Shown piece after piece: positions 8,112 through 18,525 of a DNA stretch of 64,000 nt (its first letter is position 1; every line of letters starts with the position of its first letter). The stretch is taken from the NCBI RefSeq assembly GCF_000332235.1, contig NZ_CM001775.1, forward strand, positions 188,713-252,712, read 5' to 3'. The notes below the pieces were generated by a model, which was not told the origin of the DNA, ran no database searches, and worked only from the letters and a program-made list of their open reading frames with translations. The DNA comes from Geminocystis herdmanii PCC 6308 (GTDB lineage Bacteria; Cyanobacteriota; Cyanobacteriia; Cyanobacteriales; Cyanobacteriaceae). The position numbers and the translations under genes are program-made.

Positions 8112-8150
8112 AATTCTTAATTCTTAATTCTTAATTCTTAATTCTTAATT
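8112..8150. repeat. Tandem TTCTTAA repeat
   Basis: Five copies of the 7-mer TTCTTAA immediately after the G-rich tract. Similar CTTAATT runs occur near 47,940. It is a heptameric short tandem repeat with no coding content. Confidence 0.85.
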
Positions 8151-8213
8151 GTCCTAAAAATGTTAGGATTACATGGTGTATAGAGAAAAGTGAAGCATAA
8201 GGAAAAAAGTTGA

Positions 8214-10367
8214 ATGGAAGAATATAATAAGTCAATTTCTTTTTTTGAAGGAAGAGATATAAAGATTAAAGTCGGATTATTTGCTCCTCAAGCTGGTGGA
8301 ACAGTTTTAATTCAAGCAGGTGAAACCGCAGTTTTGGTGACGGCAACTCGTACTAAAGGCAGAGAGGGTATTGATTTTCTCCCCTTGACGGTGGATTATG
8401 AAGAAAGATTGTATGCCGCAGGGCGTATTCCGGGAGGTTTCTTACGCAGAGAAGGACGGCCTCCAGAACGGGCAACCCTTACCAGTCGCTTGATCGATCG
8501 ACCTTTACGCCCTCTTTTTCCCTCATGGTTAAGGGATGATTTACAAATCGTGGCGACGACTTTATCGATGGATGAAGAAGTACCCCCAGATGTTTTAGCT
8601 GTTACAGGAGCTTCGATCGCAACTTTAGTAGCTCAAATTCCCTTTTGTGGACCGATGGCGGCGGTAAGGGTAGGATTAGTTCATGATGAATTTATCATTA
8701 ACCCTACCTTCCGAGAAATCGAAAACGGCGATCTTGATTTAGTGGTAGCTGGTACTCCTGATGGTATCGTTATGGTGGAAGCTGGTGCGAATCAGTTACC
8801 CGAACAAGATATTATTGAGGCGATCGAATTTGGCTATGAAGCAATTTTAGAGTTAATTCAAGCGCAAACAGATCTCATTAAAGAATTAGGTATTGAGATC
8901 AAAGTCGAAAATAAAGAAGAAGACAACCCCGCCGTTGTGGACTTTATTAACGAAAAAGCGACTGAAGAAATCAAACAAGTTCTCACTCATTTCGACTACG
9001 ATAAAACCGCACGAGATGAAGCCTTAGACGCTATTCAAGCTAATGTCCAAGAAGCGATTAAGGCTTTAGAGGATGACAATGAAATTAAAACTGTCGTAGC
9101 TGAGGATTCTAAACTTCTTGCTAATCTATTTAAAAAGTTGACAAAAAAACTCATGCGCCGTCAAATTATTGAAGATGGTGTCAGAGTTGACGGCAGAAAA
9201 TTAGATCAAGTGCGCCCTATTTCTTCCCGGGTTGGTTTATTACCTGCCAGAGTTCATGGTAGTGGTTTATTCCAAAGAGGTTTAACTCAGGTACTCTCGA
9301 TCGCAACTTTAGGTACATCAGGAGACGCTCAGGATTTAGCCGACGACTTACACCCCGACTTTGAAAAACGTTACCTCCATCACTATAATTTTCCCCCTTA
9401 CTCTGTGGGAGAAACCAAACCCTTACGCCCCCCCGGCAGACGTGAAATCGGTCATGGTGCGTTAGCAGAACGGGCTATCACCCCTGTTTTACCACCTCAG
9501 CAAGATTTCCCTTATGTAATTCGTGTTGTGTCCGAAGTATTGTCTTCTAACGGTTCAACCTCTATGGGTTCGGTATGTGGCTCAACTTTAGCCTTAATGG
9601 ATGCAGGAGTACCCATTACTAAGCCTGTTAGTGGTGCAGCTATGGGATTAATCAAAGAAGGCGATGAAATTCGCATCTTAACCGATATTCAAGGTATCGA
9701 AGACTTTTTAGGAGATATGGACTTTAAAGTAGCAGGTACAGATAGCGGTATTACTGCTTTACAAATGGATATGAAAATTACAGGGTTGAGAATGGAAACC
9801 ATCTCCGATGCTGTGAAACAAGCAAAAGAAGCTCGTTTGCATATCCTAGGGGAAATGATGAAAACCATCAGCGCGCCTCGTCAAGAATTGTCTCCCTATG
9901 CACCTCGTTTAATGACCATGAAAATCGATCCTGATATGATTGGTTTAGTCATTGGACCCGGTGGAAAGACTATCAAAGGTATTACAGAACAAACAGGCTC
10001 AAAAATCGACATCGCCGATGATGGTACTGTAACTATTTGTGCAGTACAAGCAGAACGGGCGCAGGAAGCTAAACGCATCATTCAAACCATGACTCGTAAA
10101 CTCAACGAGGGGGATGTGTATTTAGGACGTGTAACCCGTGTTATCGATATTGGTGCTTTTGTGGAAGTTTTACCCGGTAAAGAAGGCATGATTCATATTT
10201 CCCAACTTGCTGAACATCGTGTGGGTAAAGTGGAAGATGAAGTTACTATCGGCGATGAAATCATCGTTAAAATTCGTGGTTTTGATCAAAAAGGACGTTT
10301 GAATTTAACTCGTTTAGGTATTCATCCTGAACAAGCTGCGATCGCCCGACAAGAATCAAAAATTTAA
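8214..10367 (+). CDS. pnp: Polyribonucleotide nucleotidyltransferase (PNPase)
   Basis: A 717-residue protein with full family architecture. It has two RNase PH-like domains (about residues 10-145 and 320-540), an all-helical linker between them, a KH domain (around 560-620, with [14 protein letters not shown]) and an S1 domain (about 630-700, with [20 protein letters not shown]). It degrades RNA 3' to 5' using phosphate, and in cyanobacteria it can also add heteropolymeric tails. It acts in the cytoplasm, probably with RNase E. The start at 8214 matches the family N-terminus. It is monocistronic, with a G-rich repeat in the leader region. Confidence 0.97.
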   Translation: MEEYNKSISFFEGRDIKIKVGLFAPQAGGTVLIQAGETAVLVTATRTKGREGIDFLPLTVDYEERLYAAGRIPGGFLRREGRPPERATLTSRLIDRPLRPLFPSWLRDDLQIVATTLSMDEEVPPDVLAVTGASIATLVAQIPFCGPMAAVRVGLVHDEFIINPTFREIENGDLDLVVAGTPDGIVMVEAGANQLPEQDIIEAIEFGYEAILELIQAQTDLIKELGIEIKVENKEEDNPAVVDFINEKATEEIKQVLTHFDYDKTARDEALDAIQANVQEAIKALEDDNEIKTVVAEDSKLLANLFKKLTKKLMRRQIIEDGVRVDGRKLDQVRPISSRVGLLPARVHGSGLFQRGLTQVLSIATLGTSGDAQDLADDLHPDFEKRYLHHYNFPPYSVGETKPLRPPGRREIGHGALAERAITPVLPPQQDFPYVIRVVSEVLSSNGSTSMGSVCGSTLALMDAGVPITKPVSGAAMGLIKEGDEIRILTDIQGIEDFLGDMDFKVAGTDSGITALQMDMKITGLRMETISDAVKQAKEARLHILGEMMKTISAPRQELSPYAPRLMTMKIDPDMIGLVIGPGGKTIKGITEQTGSKIDIADDGTVTICAVQAERAQEAKRIIQTMTRKLNEGDVYLGRVTRVIDIGAFVEVLPGKEGMIHISQLAEHRVGKVEDEVTIGDEIIVKIRGFDQKGRLNLTRLGIHPEQAAIARQESKI

Positions 10368-10384
10368 GTAGGGTTTTATTGACT

Positions 10385-10581
10385 ACCTCAGTTCGACAGA
10401 AGAAAAATGGTGAAGACGAGACAGGTGGACAAGTGGACAAGTGGACAGGAAGAAAAATTTTCAATATTTGTACATTTTTGAGAGAATTTTATTGATTCAC
10501 AAGAAATATAATCCCCCTATCTGCCTGTCTGCCTGTCAACGAGAGTCAGTTCTCACCAATAATTTTATAGTTCACTCAGGT
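10385..10581. mobile_element. Inverted-repeat MITE, copy 1, flanked by TATTGACT
   Basis: A 197-bp element with terminal inverted repeats ACCTCAGTTCGACA and the complement of TAGTTCACTCAGGT. The eight bases TATTGACT occur directly before the left end and directly after the right end, so a target duplication is visible. There is no coding frame. It carries internal GTGGACAA repeats and a CTGCCTGT run. Confidence 0.75.
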
Positions 10582-10682
10582 TATTGACTAGGGTGTTAGG
10601 TATGGCGTGTTAGGTTTTAGGTTAAAGAATGAAAAATCAAGGCTTTGAATCCTTGCATAATACAAAAAAACTATTAAAAATA

Positions 10683-10897
10683 ACCTGAGTTCGACATAAA
10701 ATTTTCGGTGCTGTAAAGGTGTTAGGTGTCAGGTATTAGGTATTAGGTTAAAGAATTGACAAAAAATATATCTTAATTGATTTGTTTATGTTCAATTTTT
10801 TGATCGAATTATATCATCTTCTGAAAACTACACCTGAAACCTGCAACCTGCAACCTGCAACCTACCTAAATCAGACATTCTTGTATCGAACTGAGGT
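10683..10897. mobile_element. Inverted-repeat MITE, copy 2, flanked by AAAAATA
   Basis: A 215-bp element. The left end is ACCTGAGTTCGACATAAAAT and the right end is ATTCTTGTATCGAACTGAGG plus T, whose complement matches the left end. AAAAATA flanks both sides. It contains GGTATTAGGT and ACCTGCAACCTGC arrays that can pair with each other, giving a long hairpin. No coding frame. Confidence 0.8.
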
Positions 10898-10982
10898 AAA
10901 AATAAGGTCAAAAGTGTTCACTTGAGGAATAACAATCCTCAAAACTGAGCACTATCTCCTATCTTCTATCTCCTACTCTCAA

Positions 10983-11681
10983 TTATCTAACAGCTTCTAA
11001 GAGACGAGAATAATAAAAATTGGTACTAGTCATACCTGTGCGCTTGATTTGAAAACCATTATCTTGAAGAATTTTGATAATATCTTCTTCCTTGTGTTGA
11101 TAAGCACGAGTGGTTTTACTAGGACCGGGAAAAAACTCGCCAATACGTTTTAAAATAGTTAAAAAGAAGGTTTTAGGGGCAAAACTCAAGATTAAACGAG
11201 ATTTTGCTAAGGATGATAGATGTTTAATCATGGTGGCTGCTTCTTCTGTGGGATAGTGTATCAAGACATCTAAGCAGATCACGGTGTCATACTCTCCCCT
11301 AATGGATTCTAAATCTTGTACTCCTAACCTGATATTACGAGGATTTGTCATCACTTGTTTTATCCTCTCGGCTGCTTCTCCCACCATTTTAGCCGAGATG
11401 TCACTAGCAAAGACGATCGAGCCTTCTTGAGCAAGGGGAATGGTTAAACTACCAACACCGCAACCAGCATCACAGATAGTAAGATCAGCTAAGTTACCGT
11501 CTTCTTTTAACCAAGTGACAACTTTATCGATGGTTTGTTGATGTCCTTCCCTAATATCTAATTGTACTTTATTGACTTGTCCGTCACCGTAAATATTGCG
11601 CCATCGATCGAACCCCGTAGCATTAAAATATTCTTTGACGATCGTCTTATCATCTAAGGATTTTTGTACTGTATTAACCAT
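10983..11681 (-). CDS. chlM: Magnesium-protoporphyrin IX methyltransferase
   Basis: A 232-residue class I SAM-dependent methyltransferase. Motif I is ICDAGCGVGSLTIPLA, followed by VFASDISAKMVGEAAERI. The N-terminal block VKEYFNATGFDRWRNIYGDG and the C-terminal FYYSRLLEAV are characteristic of ChlM. It methylates the C13 propionate of Mg-protoporphyrin IX, the second committed step of chlorophyll synthesis, probably at the thylakoid membrane with Mg-chelatase ChlH. The length is normal for cyanobacteria. It is 77 bp downstream of dnaK on the same strand but is probably a separate unit. Confidence 0.95.
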   Translation of the reverse strand: MVNTVQKSLDDKTIVKEYFNATGFDRWRNIYGDGQVNKVQLDIREGHQQTIDKVVTWLKEDGNLADLTICDAGCGVGSLTIPLAQEGSIVFASDISAKMVGEAAERIKQVMTNPRNIRLGVQDLESIRGEYDTVICLDVLIHYPTEEAATMIKHLSSLAKSRLILSFAPKTFFLTILKRIGEFFPGPSKTTRAYQHKEEDIIKILQDNGFQIKRTGMTSTNFYYSRLLEAVR

Positions 11682-11757
11682 GAGATATATTGCTGAAAAT
11701 AATATTATTTGAATCTACAAGATATTAATTTATCATTATATTCAGCATGGGAATAAT

Positions 11758-13767
11758 TTAATCTACGGTTTCATAATCCCCCGTAATAGTCTCATCTTTA
11801 TCATAGTCAAATTCAAATTCACTGGGGTCTTCAGAAATTTGACTTAAACCGCTTAAAATCTCGTCTTCAATGCTCTTAAAGTCGTCATCATTATCTAATT
11901 CTTCGTAGGCTGTATCGCTATGATCTTGGAAACTACCGATAATAGTGGGGTCTTGATTTGATTCATAGGCTTGAGTTCCAATATTAACAACTAAGCTACG
12001 AAAGTTATCCATTAAGCCTTCTACTTGGGAAACTGGTGTAGTAGAAGATTCGATGCCATCTTCAAGTTTGCGACGACTTAATTCAATACTATTTTTTAAT
12101 TCACTACTGACTAGATGAGGATTTTTATCCAGGGTTAACTGATAGCTATACATGAGACTATCTAATTGTTTCTTAATTTCCACTAATTCTAATCGACGAC
12201 TATCATCAGAAGCAAATCTTTCCGCTTCTTGTCTCATGCCTTCAATTTCCGAAGAACTTAACGCTCCCGTATTAGTAATTAAGATACTTTGTTCAACTCC
12301 TGTACCTTTATCTTTCGCCGATACTTTTAAAATACCGTCCACATCAATATCAAAAGATACCTCGATCTGGGGTACTCCTCTAGGGGCAGGGGGGATTCCT
12401 GTTAACAAGAATTTTCCTAAACTTTTGTTATCTTTCACCATCGATCGTTCCCCTTGCAACACATGGACTTCTACGGAACTTTGTCCATCAATGGCAGTGG
12501 AAAACACTTGAGTGCGACTGGTGGGAATTGTTGTATTTCTTTCTATAACTTTTGTGAACACTTCCCCTAAAGTTTCTAACCCTAAAGATAAAGGAGTCAC
12601 ATCTAATAAAAGCAAGTTGCGTACTTCTCCCCCTAAAACTCCTCCTTGCACGGCAGCCCCTAAAGCTACCGCTTCATCGGGGTTAACCGATCGATCGATG
12701 GGGATACTTTTACCGAAATATTCCTCAATTTTTTCTGAGATAGCTGGAGTACGAGTTGAACCGCCCACTAACACAATACGACGAATTTGATCTTTCCTCA
12801 GACCAGAATCTTTTAAAGCCTGTTCCATGGGATACACAATGTCATTGATTAAAGGGGTAATCAAATCAATTAATTGAGGGCGAGACAACTCCAATTCTAA
12901 ATGTTTCGGTCCACTTTCATCGGCAGTAATAAAAGGTAAATTGATGGAGGTTTGAGACATATTCGATAATTCGATTTTGGCTTTTTCTGCCGCTTCTCGC
13001 AGACGTTGTAAAGCCATTTTGTCCGATCGTAAATCAATACCTTCCTGTTGTTCAAACCTCGCAATCAACCAGTCCACAATCACCGCATCAAAATCATCTC
13101 CCCCTAACTGGTTATTTCCAGAAGTAGAAACAACCTTAAAAATACCATTGCCTAGTTGTAAAATAGAAACGTCAAAAGTTCCACCACCCAAGTCAAAAAC
13201 TAAAACGTATTGATCTTCATCTTGTTTATCTAAGCCATAAGCTAAAGCTGCCGCCGTTGGTTCATTAATAATCCTCATTACCTCCAAACCAGCGATAACT
13301 CCAGCATCTTTTGTGGCTTGTCTTTGAGCATCGGTAAAATAGGCTGGAACTGTAATGACGGCTTGGGTAACGGTTTCACCTAAAAAAGTTTCCGCATCAT
13401 TTTTTAATTTTTGCAGAATCATGGCGGATATTTCTTGAGGAGTATAACTTTTACCCTGAATATCCACCGCTACCATGTTATCTTTTCCTCTAACACAGTT
13501 ATAAGTGACTCTTTTACGTTCGATTTCCGTTTCTTCCCAACGATGACCTATAAAGCGTTTAATACTATAAATAGTATTTTCTGCATTAGTCACTGCTTGT
13601 CTTTTCGCCAATTGCCCGACTAATCTTTGATTGCCTTTACCGAAACCCACAATACTAGGGGTAGTTCTTGAGCCTTCTTGATTAGTGATGACGATGGGTT
13701 TTCCCCCTTCTAAAACGGAAACACAACTATTAGTTGTACCCAAATCTATACCTATTACCTTTCCCAT
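11758..13767 (-). CDS. dnaK: Hsp70 chaperone DnaK
   Basis: A 669-residue Hsp70. The nucleotide-binding domain begins [18 protein letters not shown] and includes [14 protein letters not shown] and [11 protein letters not shown]. The substrate-binding domain follows ([20 protein letters not shown]). The tail is acidic and ends DYETVD, not with the EEVD-like motif. It refolds proteins in cycles with DnaJ and GrpE. Its gene is 85 bp downstream of grpE on the same strand, the same order as Synechocystis grpE-dnaK1, so it probably corresponds to dnaK1. dnaJ is not next to it. I saw no obvious CIRCE element upstream of grpE. Confidence 0.96.
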   Translation of the reverse strand: MGKVIGIDLGTTNSCVSVLEGGKPIVITNQEGSRTTPSIVGFGKGNQRLVGQLAKRQAVTNAENTIYSIKRFIGHRWEETEIERKRVTYNCVRGKDNMVAVDIQGKSYTPQEISAMILQKLKNDAETFLGETVTQAVITVPAYFTDAQRQATKDAGVIAGLEVMRIINEPTAAALAYGLDKQDEDQYVLVFDLGGGTFDVSILQLGNGIFKVVSTSGNNQLGGDDFDAVIVDWLIARFEQQEGIDLRSDKMALQRLREAAEKAKIELSNMSQTSINLPFITADESGPKHLELELSRPQLIDLITPLINDIVYPMEQALKDSGLRKDQIRRIVLVGGSTRTPAISEKIEEYFGKSIPIDRSVNPDEAVALGAAVQGGVLGGEVRNLLLLDVTPLSLGLETLGEVFTKVIERNTTIPTSRTQVFSTAIDGQSSVEVHVLQGERSMVKDNKSLGKFLLTGIPPAPRGVPQIEVSFDIDVDGILKVSAKDKGTGVEQSILITNTGALSSSEIEGMRQEAERFASDDSRRLELVEIKKQLDSLMYSYQLTLDKNPHLVSSELKNSIELSRRKLEDGIESSTTPVSQVEGLMDNFRSLVVNIGTQAYESNQDPTIIGSFQDHSDTAYEELDNDDDFKSIEDEILSGLSQISEDPSEFEFDYDKDETITGDYETVD

Positions 13768-13852
13768 AGCTAAACAGTGATGGTGGTTTACTTAGTGATT
13801 GAACTATCGTTATATAATTATAGTTAGGATAGAAAATTATGAACAAATTTTC

Positions 13853-14656
13853 TTAACTATTTTCTGAAGCATTGTCGTTAACTTCTTCTGTGTCAGAATC
13901 TTCTAAGACAGCAGCGACTTTAACCATGGCATATCTTAAAACTTCATTGTTAAGAAGATACCCTCGAACTAACTGTTCCATAACAGTACCCTCTTCGTAT
14001 TCTTTAGTAGGCTCTCTTAACATTGCCTCATGGAAATTAGGATCAAAGGGTTCTCCTTCAGGGCGCATGGCGGAAACGCCAATTTTTTTGAGACTATCCA
14101 CAAAGGTTTTATATACTCCTTGATAGCTTTTATGGATGTTCAATTCTCCGTCATTAGAGGGTTTAATTTGAGTTCTTGCTCGTTCAAAGTTATCTACTAC
14201 GGGTAAGAGTTCCAGAATAGTTTTTTTCTTAATTACCTGTTCTAGTTCTTCTTTTTCTTTACTGGTACGACGGCGGTAGTTCTCAAAATCTGCGGTCAAT
14301 CTAGTGTATTGCCCTTGAATCGATTTGCCCTGCTCTACTTCCAGTTCTAGTTTTGTTTTTAGTTGGGCAATTTCTGCTTCTAGTTGGTCTATATGGGCTT
14401 GGGTTGCCTCATCTATAGAGACGACTTCTGTTTCAATATTTTCTGGGGATTGCTCCTCAGATTCCGATTCTAAGGTTAATTCTTCGATCGAATCTTCGGT
14501 GTCATCTCCCGAAACGGGGATTGACTCGTCACCGAGTTGATCTGAGATAAAATCTGTTTCCTGTGTAGTCAAATCTTCATCGGAAGAATTTTCTAAATTA
14601 TCAGCCATTGCTATCTCTTGTTCTAAATCAGGGTAGTTGTCCGTTTCACTCATCAT
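13853..14656 (-). CDS. grpE: Nucleotide exchange factor GrpE
   Basis: A 267-residue protein. About the first 85 residues are acidic and low-complexity ([27 protein letters not shown]). Then comes the long coiled coil ([18 protein letters not shown]-like) and the GrpE core, with [13 protein letters not shown] and [14 protein letters not shown]. The C-terminal beta domain includes [10 protein letters not shown] and [14 protein letters not shown]. It releases ADP from DnaK. The N-terminal extension is longer than in E. coli but usual for cyanobacteria. It is the first gene of the grpE-dnaK operon. Confidence 0.95.
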   Translation of the reverse strand: MMSETDNYPDLEQEIAMADNLENSSDEDLTTQETDFISDQLGDESIPVSGDDTEDSIEELTLESESEEQSPENIETEVVSIDEATQAHIDQLEAEIAQLKTKLELEVEQGKSIQGQYTRLTADFENYRRRTSKEKEELEQVIKKKTILELLPVVDNFERARTQIKPSNDGELNIHKSYQGVYKTFVDSLKKIGVSAMRPEGEPFDPNFHEAMLREPTKEYEEGTVMEQLVRGYLLNNEVLRYAMVKVAAVLEDSDTEEVNDNASENS

Positions 14657-14810
14657 AACTGCAAATATTTTTAATACTTAAAAGAAAGCTATTTCTCTGT
14701 ATTTAATGTTTATACCTCATTTTACCCTAAAATGTTCTTGTCTTGATAGTGAATAATAAATAGTTGATAGTGAATAGTGGAAATATTTTTAATTCTACCT
14801 TCTCTATATA

Positions 14811-14867
14811 CTCCTTACTTATTACTCCTTACTCATTACTCATTACTCATTACTCATTACTTATTAC
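14811..14867. repeat. Tandem TTACTCATTACTCA repeat
   Basis: An array of 7-mers (TTACTCA / TTATTAC variants) directly behind the phosphatase gene, and its last codons may be derived from it. Similar 7-mers are found at 767-791 and 60,243-60,275. Confidence 0.75.
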
Positions 14868-15502
14868 GTTCCTTGCCTATTCCTTAAATCATCACGAAGG
14901 TGCGATCGATCGGCTAAGATTTTCAGTAAAGGACCTCTTTCCGTAAATTCTACCACCGTCACGGAAGCAACGGGCATGGCAATGCGATCTCGATAACGTC
15001 CTATATCGATACCCAGCAAACTACAAAGCATAATGCGAATAGTTGCCTTATGAGAAACCACTAAAACGTTACCTGTAGAATAATTTTGTTCAATTTCTTC
15101 TAAGACTTGACTGCTACGTCTAGCTATATCAATACCTTTTTCCCCCCCCGTAGGGGCATTCCAACCCGGGTCTGCTAACCAGCGCACATACTCATCATGA
15201 TATTCTTGATTAACTTGTTGAGGGGTTTTCCCTTCCCAATTACCATAAGCAATTTCTCGTAATCCGTCTCTTTGTTGAATTCCCATACCAAGGGTTTTCG
15301 CCAAAGGGGTTGCGGTGGCGATCGTGCGTGATAACGGACTAGAAAAAATACCTTGCCAAGATAAATTTTTATAGGCTTGACAAAAATCTTCAGCCATCAA
15401 ATAACCTTCTTCTGTCAAATCTAAATCGAGAATGCCACAATAACCACCACTGACACTGGAAGTGGTTTCGCCGTGCCTTAAAAAGTAAATTGTTAAACTC
15501 AT
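14864..15502 (-). CDS. Histidine phosphatase (phosphoglycerate-mutase-like) superfamily protein
   Basis: A 212-residue protein with the catalytic RHG motif near the start (LRHGETTSS, His10). The second catalytic His lies in VLVVSHKATIRIML, and the conserved REIAYGNWEGKTP lies between. This fits the branch that includes cofactor-dependent phosphoglycerate mutases, RibF/CobC-like and sugar-phosphate phosphatases. The usual ExN after RHG is replaced by TTSSVSGG, so it is probably a phosphatase and not a true mutase. It lies between grpE and glgA on the same strand, with tandem repeats on both sides. The substrate is unknown. Confidence 0.85.
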   Translation of the reverse strand: MSLTIYFLRHGETTSSVSGGYCGILDLDLTEEGYLMAEDFCQAYKNLSWQGIFSSPLSRTIATATPLAKTLGMGIQQRDGLREIAYGNWEGKTPQQVNQEYHDEYVRWLADPGWNAPTGGEKGIDIARRSSQVLEEIEQNYSTGNVLVVSHKATIRIMLCSLLGIDIGRYRDRIAMPVASVTVVEFTERGPLLKILADRSHLRDDLRNRQGT

Positions 15503-15576
15503 TAGGATAGGTGTTAGGTATTAGGTATTAGGTATTAGGGAATAGATAATGAGTAAGGATGGCAACATCGTTAATT

Positions 15577-15605
15577 CTCCATTCTCCATTCTCCATTCTC
15601 CATTA
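15577..15605. repeat. Tandem TCTCCAT heptamers
   Basis: Four copies of the heptamer TCTCCAT, the reverse complement of the ATGGAGA arrays at 21,901 and 46,701. They overlap the last codons of glgA. Confidence 0.85.
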
Positions 15606-16973
15606 ATTAATGATTTGTTCATACATTTTGAGATATTCAACGGCGGATTTTTGCCAACTAAAATCTTGATTCATGCCTCGAATTTGCAGTTTTTGCCATT
15701 CTTTTTTAAAGCGAAAACCCTCATAGGCTCGAATTAGACAAGTATATAAGTCTAAAGGCTCATATCGATCGAAACTATAACCTGTACCAGATTCGTTGCT
15801 AGGATCGAAGAAAGAAACCGTATCCACTAAACCGCCAGTTTTGCGCACAATGGGAATCGCACCATAACGCATCGCTAACAATTGACTAATACCACAAGGT
15901 TCAAATCGAGAAGGCATTAAAAAGGCATCGATACCGCTATAAACCCGACGGGAGATAGCTTCATTATGTAACAACTGAACGGAAATTCGTCCTCGATGAC
16001 GGGAAGACATTTCCCATAACTGGGTTTCATAAAATCGATCGCCCGTACCCAGTATAATTAGTTGAGCATCGGTATAAGCCAAAAATCGATCGATCGTTTG
16101 TAAAACCAAATCAATACCCTTTTGCTCCACTAAACGAGTCACCATACCCACTAAAAAAGCATTACGATTCACATCTAACCCCGATTCTTCCTGAAGGGAA
16201 ATTTTATTAAATCGTCTTTTATCAATGGTTTCTGCCGTGAAATTTTGGTGAATTAATTTATCCGTAGCTGGGTTATATTTATCCGTATCAATACCATTAA
16301 CAATACCCCACAACTTGCCACTAATCCAAGATAATAAACCATGTAAATTTTCTCCATACTCAGGAGTTTTTATTTGGGCGGCATAGGTAGGGGAAACCGT
16401 ATTCACCAAATTAGCAAACTGTAAACCTGCGGACATAGTATTGTCTCCCACCATATACCAAGGACACCACGTCATCTGTTCTAACAACTCTCGTCCCGGT
16501 CCTTGATAGGCTAAATTATGAATAGTGAAAACAGTACTAATATCTGGAGATTGGTGCATCCATACGGGAATCATCCCCGTATGCCAATCATGACAGTGAA
16601 TAATATCTGGTTTCCAATAATTCCAAGCAAATTCTGCTGCACCATTCGCAAAAAAGGTAAAACGCCAATATTCATCATCGCCACCATAAACACTACGTCC
16701 CCCGAAACAAGGATGTCCAAAAAGGTATAAAGGTACATCAGTTTCAGGTAAAACAGTTTCATACACTGCAAATTTTTGAAACATGGCATCTCCCCACCAA
16801 ATGGGTTCCCTAGGAACATCTAATTTATCTGGTAAAAAGCCATAATAAGGCATGAAAATTCGGACATCATGACCTAGTTTGCGTAAAATTTGAGGTAACG
16901 CACCGACAACATCCCCCATTCCTCCAACCTTAGCTACGGGTGCAGCCTCTGCCGCCACAAATAAAATTTGCAT
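15603..16973 (-). CDS. glgA: Glycogen synthase, GT5 family
   Basis: A 456-residue ADP-glucose-dependent glycogen synthase. The N-terminal [13 protein letters not shown] loop (residues 16-28) binds ADP-glucose. The C-terminal GT-B half has [16 protein letters not shown] and the [17 protein letters not shown] motif with the conserved Glu. The start [18 protein letters not shown] is closer to Synechocystis GlgA2 than to GlgA1, so this is probably the GlgA2 paralogue (from memory). It elongates alpha-1,4-glucan chains in the cytoplasm. It is somewhat shorter than the 477-490 typical of the family, as the C-terminal tail is short. Confidence 0.94.
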   Translation of the reverse strand: MQILFVAAEAAPVAKVGGMGDVVGALPQILRKLGHDVRIFMPYYGFLPDKLDVPREPIWWGDAMFQKFAVYETVLPETDVPLYLFGHPCFGGRSVYGGDDEYWRFTFFANGAAEFAWNYWKPDIIHCHDWHTGMIPVWMHQSPDISTVFTIHNLAYQGPGRELLEQMTWCPWYMVGDNTMSAGLQFANLVNTVSPTYAAQIKTPEYGENLHGLLSWISGKLWGIVNGIDTDKYNPATDKLIHQNFTAETIDKRRFNKISLQEESGLDVNRNAFLVGMVTRLVEQKGIDLVLQTIDRFLAYTDAQLIILGTGDRFYETQLWEMSSRHRGRISVQLLHNEAISRRVYSGIDAFLMPSRFEPCGISQLLAMRYGAIPIVRKTGGLVDTVSFFDPSNESGTGYSFDRYEPLDLYTCLIRAYEGFRFKKEWQKLQIRGMNQDFSWQKSAVEYLKMYEQIIN

Positions 16974-17059
16974 AGTAATTTAGTTTAAGTGTGATTTCTC
17001 AAGACTAGGGTGATTTTGACATAATCTTACTACTTATGCAAAAAAAATTTTTGAATCAA

Positions 17060-17097
17060 AAAAAGACGGGCTAATGATAAATTAACTCCGTCTTTTT
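17060..17097 (-). terminator. Rho-independent terminator of rplJ-rplL
   Basis: On the minus strand a 10-bp stem AAAAAGACGG / CCGTCTTTTT encloses an 18-nt loop and is followed by a T-run. It lies 27 bp after the rplL stop codon. This is one of the clearest intrinsic terminators in the window. Confidence 0.85.
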
Positions 17098-17123
17098 CCT
17101 ATGCTTAATTTTAAGTACAAAAA

Positions 17124-17507
17124 TTATTTAATACTTGCTTTTGCACCAGCTTCTTCTAATTGTTTTTTGATGGTTTCAGCTTCTTCTTTAGCAACACCTT
17201 CTTTAACAGCTTTAGGAGCAGCTTCTACTAATTCTTTGGTTTCTTTTAAGCCTAAACCAGTGATAGTACGAACGACTTTAAGTACGTCCATTTTCTTCTC
17301 ACCGAAACTTTCTAAGATAACATCAAATTCAGTTTGTTCTTCAACTTCTTCAGCCGCAGCAGCAGGGGCAGCTGCCATCATCATACCACCGACAGGAGCT
17401 GCAGCACTTACGCCGAATACTTCTTCGATTTGTTTAACTAATTCAGAGGCTTCTAAGAGGCTTAAAGTTTTTAACTCTTCAATAATATTTGCTACTTTAT
17501 CAGACAT
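17124..17507 (-). CDS. rplL: Large ribosomal subunit protein bL12 (L7/L12)
   Basis: A 127-residue protein. The N-terminal dimerisation domain includes [20 protein letters not shown], then comes an Ala/Gly-rich hinge (residues 35-55). The C-terminal factor-binding domain includes [20 protein letters not shown] and [20 protein letters not shown]. It forms the ribosomal stalk that recruits EF-Tu, EF-G and other GTPases. It lies 50 bp after rplJ and has a good Shine-Dalgarno sequence (AAAGGAG). The strong terminator downstream ends the operon. Confidence 0.97.
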   Translation of the reverse strand: MSDKVANIIEELKTLSLLEASELVKQIEEVFGVSAAAPVGGMMMAAAPAAAAEEVEEQTEFDVILESFGEKKMDVLKVVRTITGLGLKETKELVEAAPKAVKEGVAKEEAETIKKQLEEAGAKASIK

Positions 17508-17557
17508 AATTAAATTTGATCTCCTTTGTGTAATAATTCGATAATCGATCGAGCCTA

Positions 17558-18091
17558 CTAGGCTGCTTCTTTTTGAGACTTGACTGCATCAACGGCACGA
17601 GCCAAAGATGTAGGAACTTCGTTGATACCACGAGCGACTTTGGCGGTGATAGCATTGATAGTACCAGCGATTTGGGCAATGAGTTGATCTTTGGTGGGTA
17701 AGTCTGCTAAGGCTTTAACCTGTGCTTCAGAAAGGGTTTGTCCTTCCATGGCGCCACCTTTTAGTTCGCTTTTTTTGCGTTCTTTTTGGAATGCTTGATA
17801 AGCACGAACTGCTGTACCAATATTTTCCTCATCAGCTAAGATAAAAGCAGAAGTACCTTTTAATAGAGGGTTAATTGCTTCCCAATATTCGTTTCCTTCT
17901 ACGGCTTTACTCATTAAGGTATTTTTTGTTACCTTACAGATAGTGCCGTTTTCTCTTAAACGATTACGCAAGTCGCTAATGTCAGCAACACTAAGCCCCT
18001 GATAATCAACTACGATCGCCAATCGAGATTTATCGAGTAACTGTTTAATTTCAGCTACTTCTTGTTTTTTGCTCTCAAGGGATTTAGATAT
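17558..18091 (-). CDS. rplJ: Large ribosomal subunit protein uL10, apparent ATA start
   Basis: About 177 residues; [18 protein letters not shown] matches the start of cyanobacterial L10, and the rRNA-binding core [20 protein letters not shown] follows. L10 anchors the L12 dimers to the ribosome. Homologues start with M-G/A-R-S/T-L, which aligns the initiator with the ATA codon at 18,089-18,091. A perfect AGGAGGT lies 8 nt upstream of that ATA (18,099-18,105). No ATG exists nearby. The in-frame GTG at 18,098-18,100 lies inside the Shine-Dalgarno itself, and a TTG at 18,131-18,133 sits right after an intrinsic terminator. An ATA start is therefore the best fit, pending check of the base. rplK and rplA are not adjacent. 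Confidence 0.85.
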   Translation of the reverse strand: MSKSLESKKQEVAEIKQLLDKSRLAIVVDYQGLSVADISDLRNRLRENGTICKVTKNTLMSKAVEGNEYWEAINPLLKGTSAFILADEENIGTAVRAYQAFQKERKKSELKGGAMEGQTLSEAQVKALADLPTKDQLIAQIAGTINAITAKVARGINEVPTSLARAVDAVKSQKEAA

Positions 18092-18136
18092 TGTTCTCAC
18101 CTCCTGGGGTGTTAAATTGTTGTCTAGTGACAATTA

Positions 18137-18312
18137 AAAAAACCCTAGCCATAATTAGCACGGGTTTTGGTTGATGTATCGAGATAATTTTTAATCATAA
18201 ATCGTGAATTGCTTAGAAATAATCTAAGAATCACTTTGAATTTTTAATATCTGCATCAACCTAGGCAGGGATTATTAAGCCTTTAAGCGCCTGCTGTCTT
18301 TGGCTGTCGTCA
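18137..18312 (-). promoter_or_regulatory. L10 leader with terminal attenuator hairpin
   Basis: The transcribed leader of rplJ-rplL (minus strand) contains AAGACAGCAGGCGCTTAAAG, followed by CTTAATAATCCCTGCCTAGG. These are the kink-turn/stem elements of the bacterial L10 leader, bound by the L10-L12 complex to repress the operon. It ends in a hairpin with outer stem AAAACCC / GGGTTTT (18,139-18,168) and a T7 run, which fits an attenuator read through when L10 is scarce. A shorter stem (TCTTAGATTATTTCTAAG) lies between, near 18,220. The leader class is identified from memory of the motif; a covariance search would confirm it. Confidence 0.75.
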
Positions 18313-18465
18313 ATTTTTATAATATTTTTTGACTCAGAATCAATATTATAACTTATTGTGACTCTTTTTGCAAAAGATTTTATCTATACTGATTAAACAT
18401 CGATCGTAATTCCTGTAGAGGCGTAAAATTTTACTACTCTACAACTATTTGACTTAAGATTTAGT

Positions 18466-18486
18466 AGGGTGGGCATTGCCCACCAA
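18466..18486. repeat. Hairpin repeat GTAGGGTGGGCATTGCCCACC
   Basis: The inverted repeat GGTGGGCA / TGCCCACC has almost no loop. The same unit occurs as a perfect palindrome at 37,371-37,391. It is an intergenic palindromic repeat between the rplJ leader and the broken HepT gene. Confidence 0.75.
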
Positions 18487-18525
18487 CCCTCATAAATAGT
18501 GTCATTGTATTTTTTAAAGGCAACA

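Larger units (their letters stand above)
10368..10982. other. Repeat-dense spacer between pnp and chlM
   Basis: 615 bp with no gene. Apart from two MITE copies it holds a GTGTTAGGTA / GAAAAATCAAGG block at 10,592-10,665. That block recurs near 28,690 and 56,005. I see no separate promoter or RNA gene here. Confidence 0.7.

Noticed and set aside
12152-13213. Open frames on the plus strand opposite dnaK
   Set aside because: They are antisense shadows of the dnaK coding sequence with low-complexity composition.
14325-14540. Serine-rich plus-strand frame opposite grpE
   Set aside because: It is the complement of the acidic, Glu-coding grpE N-terminus.
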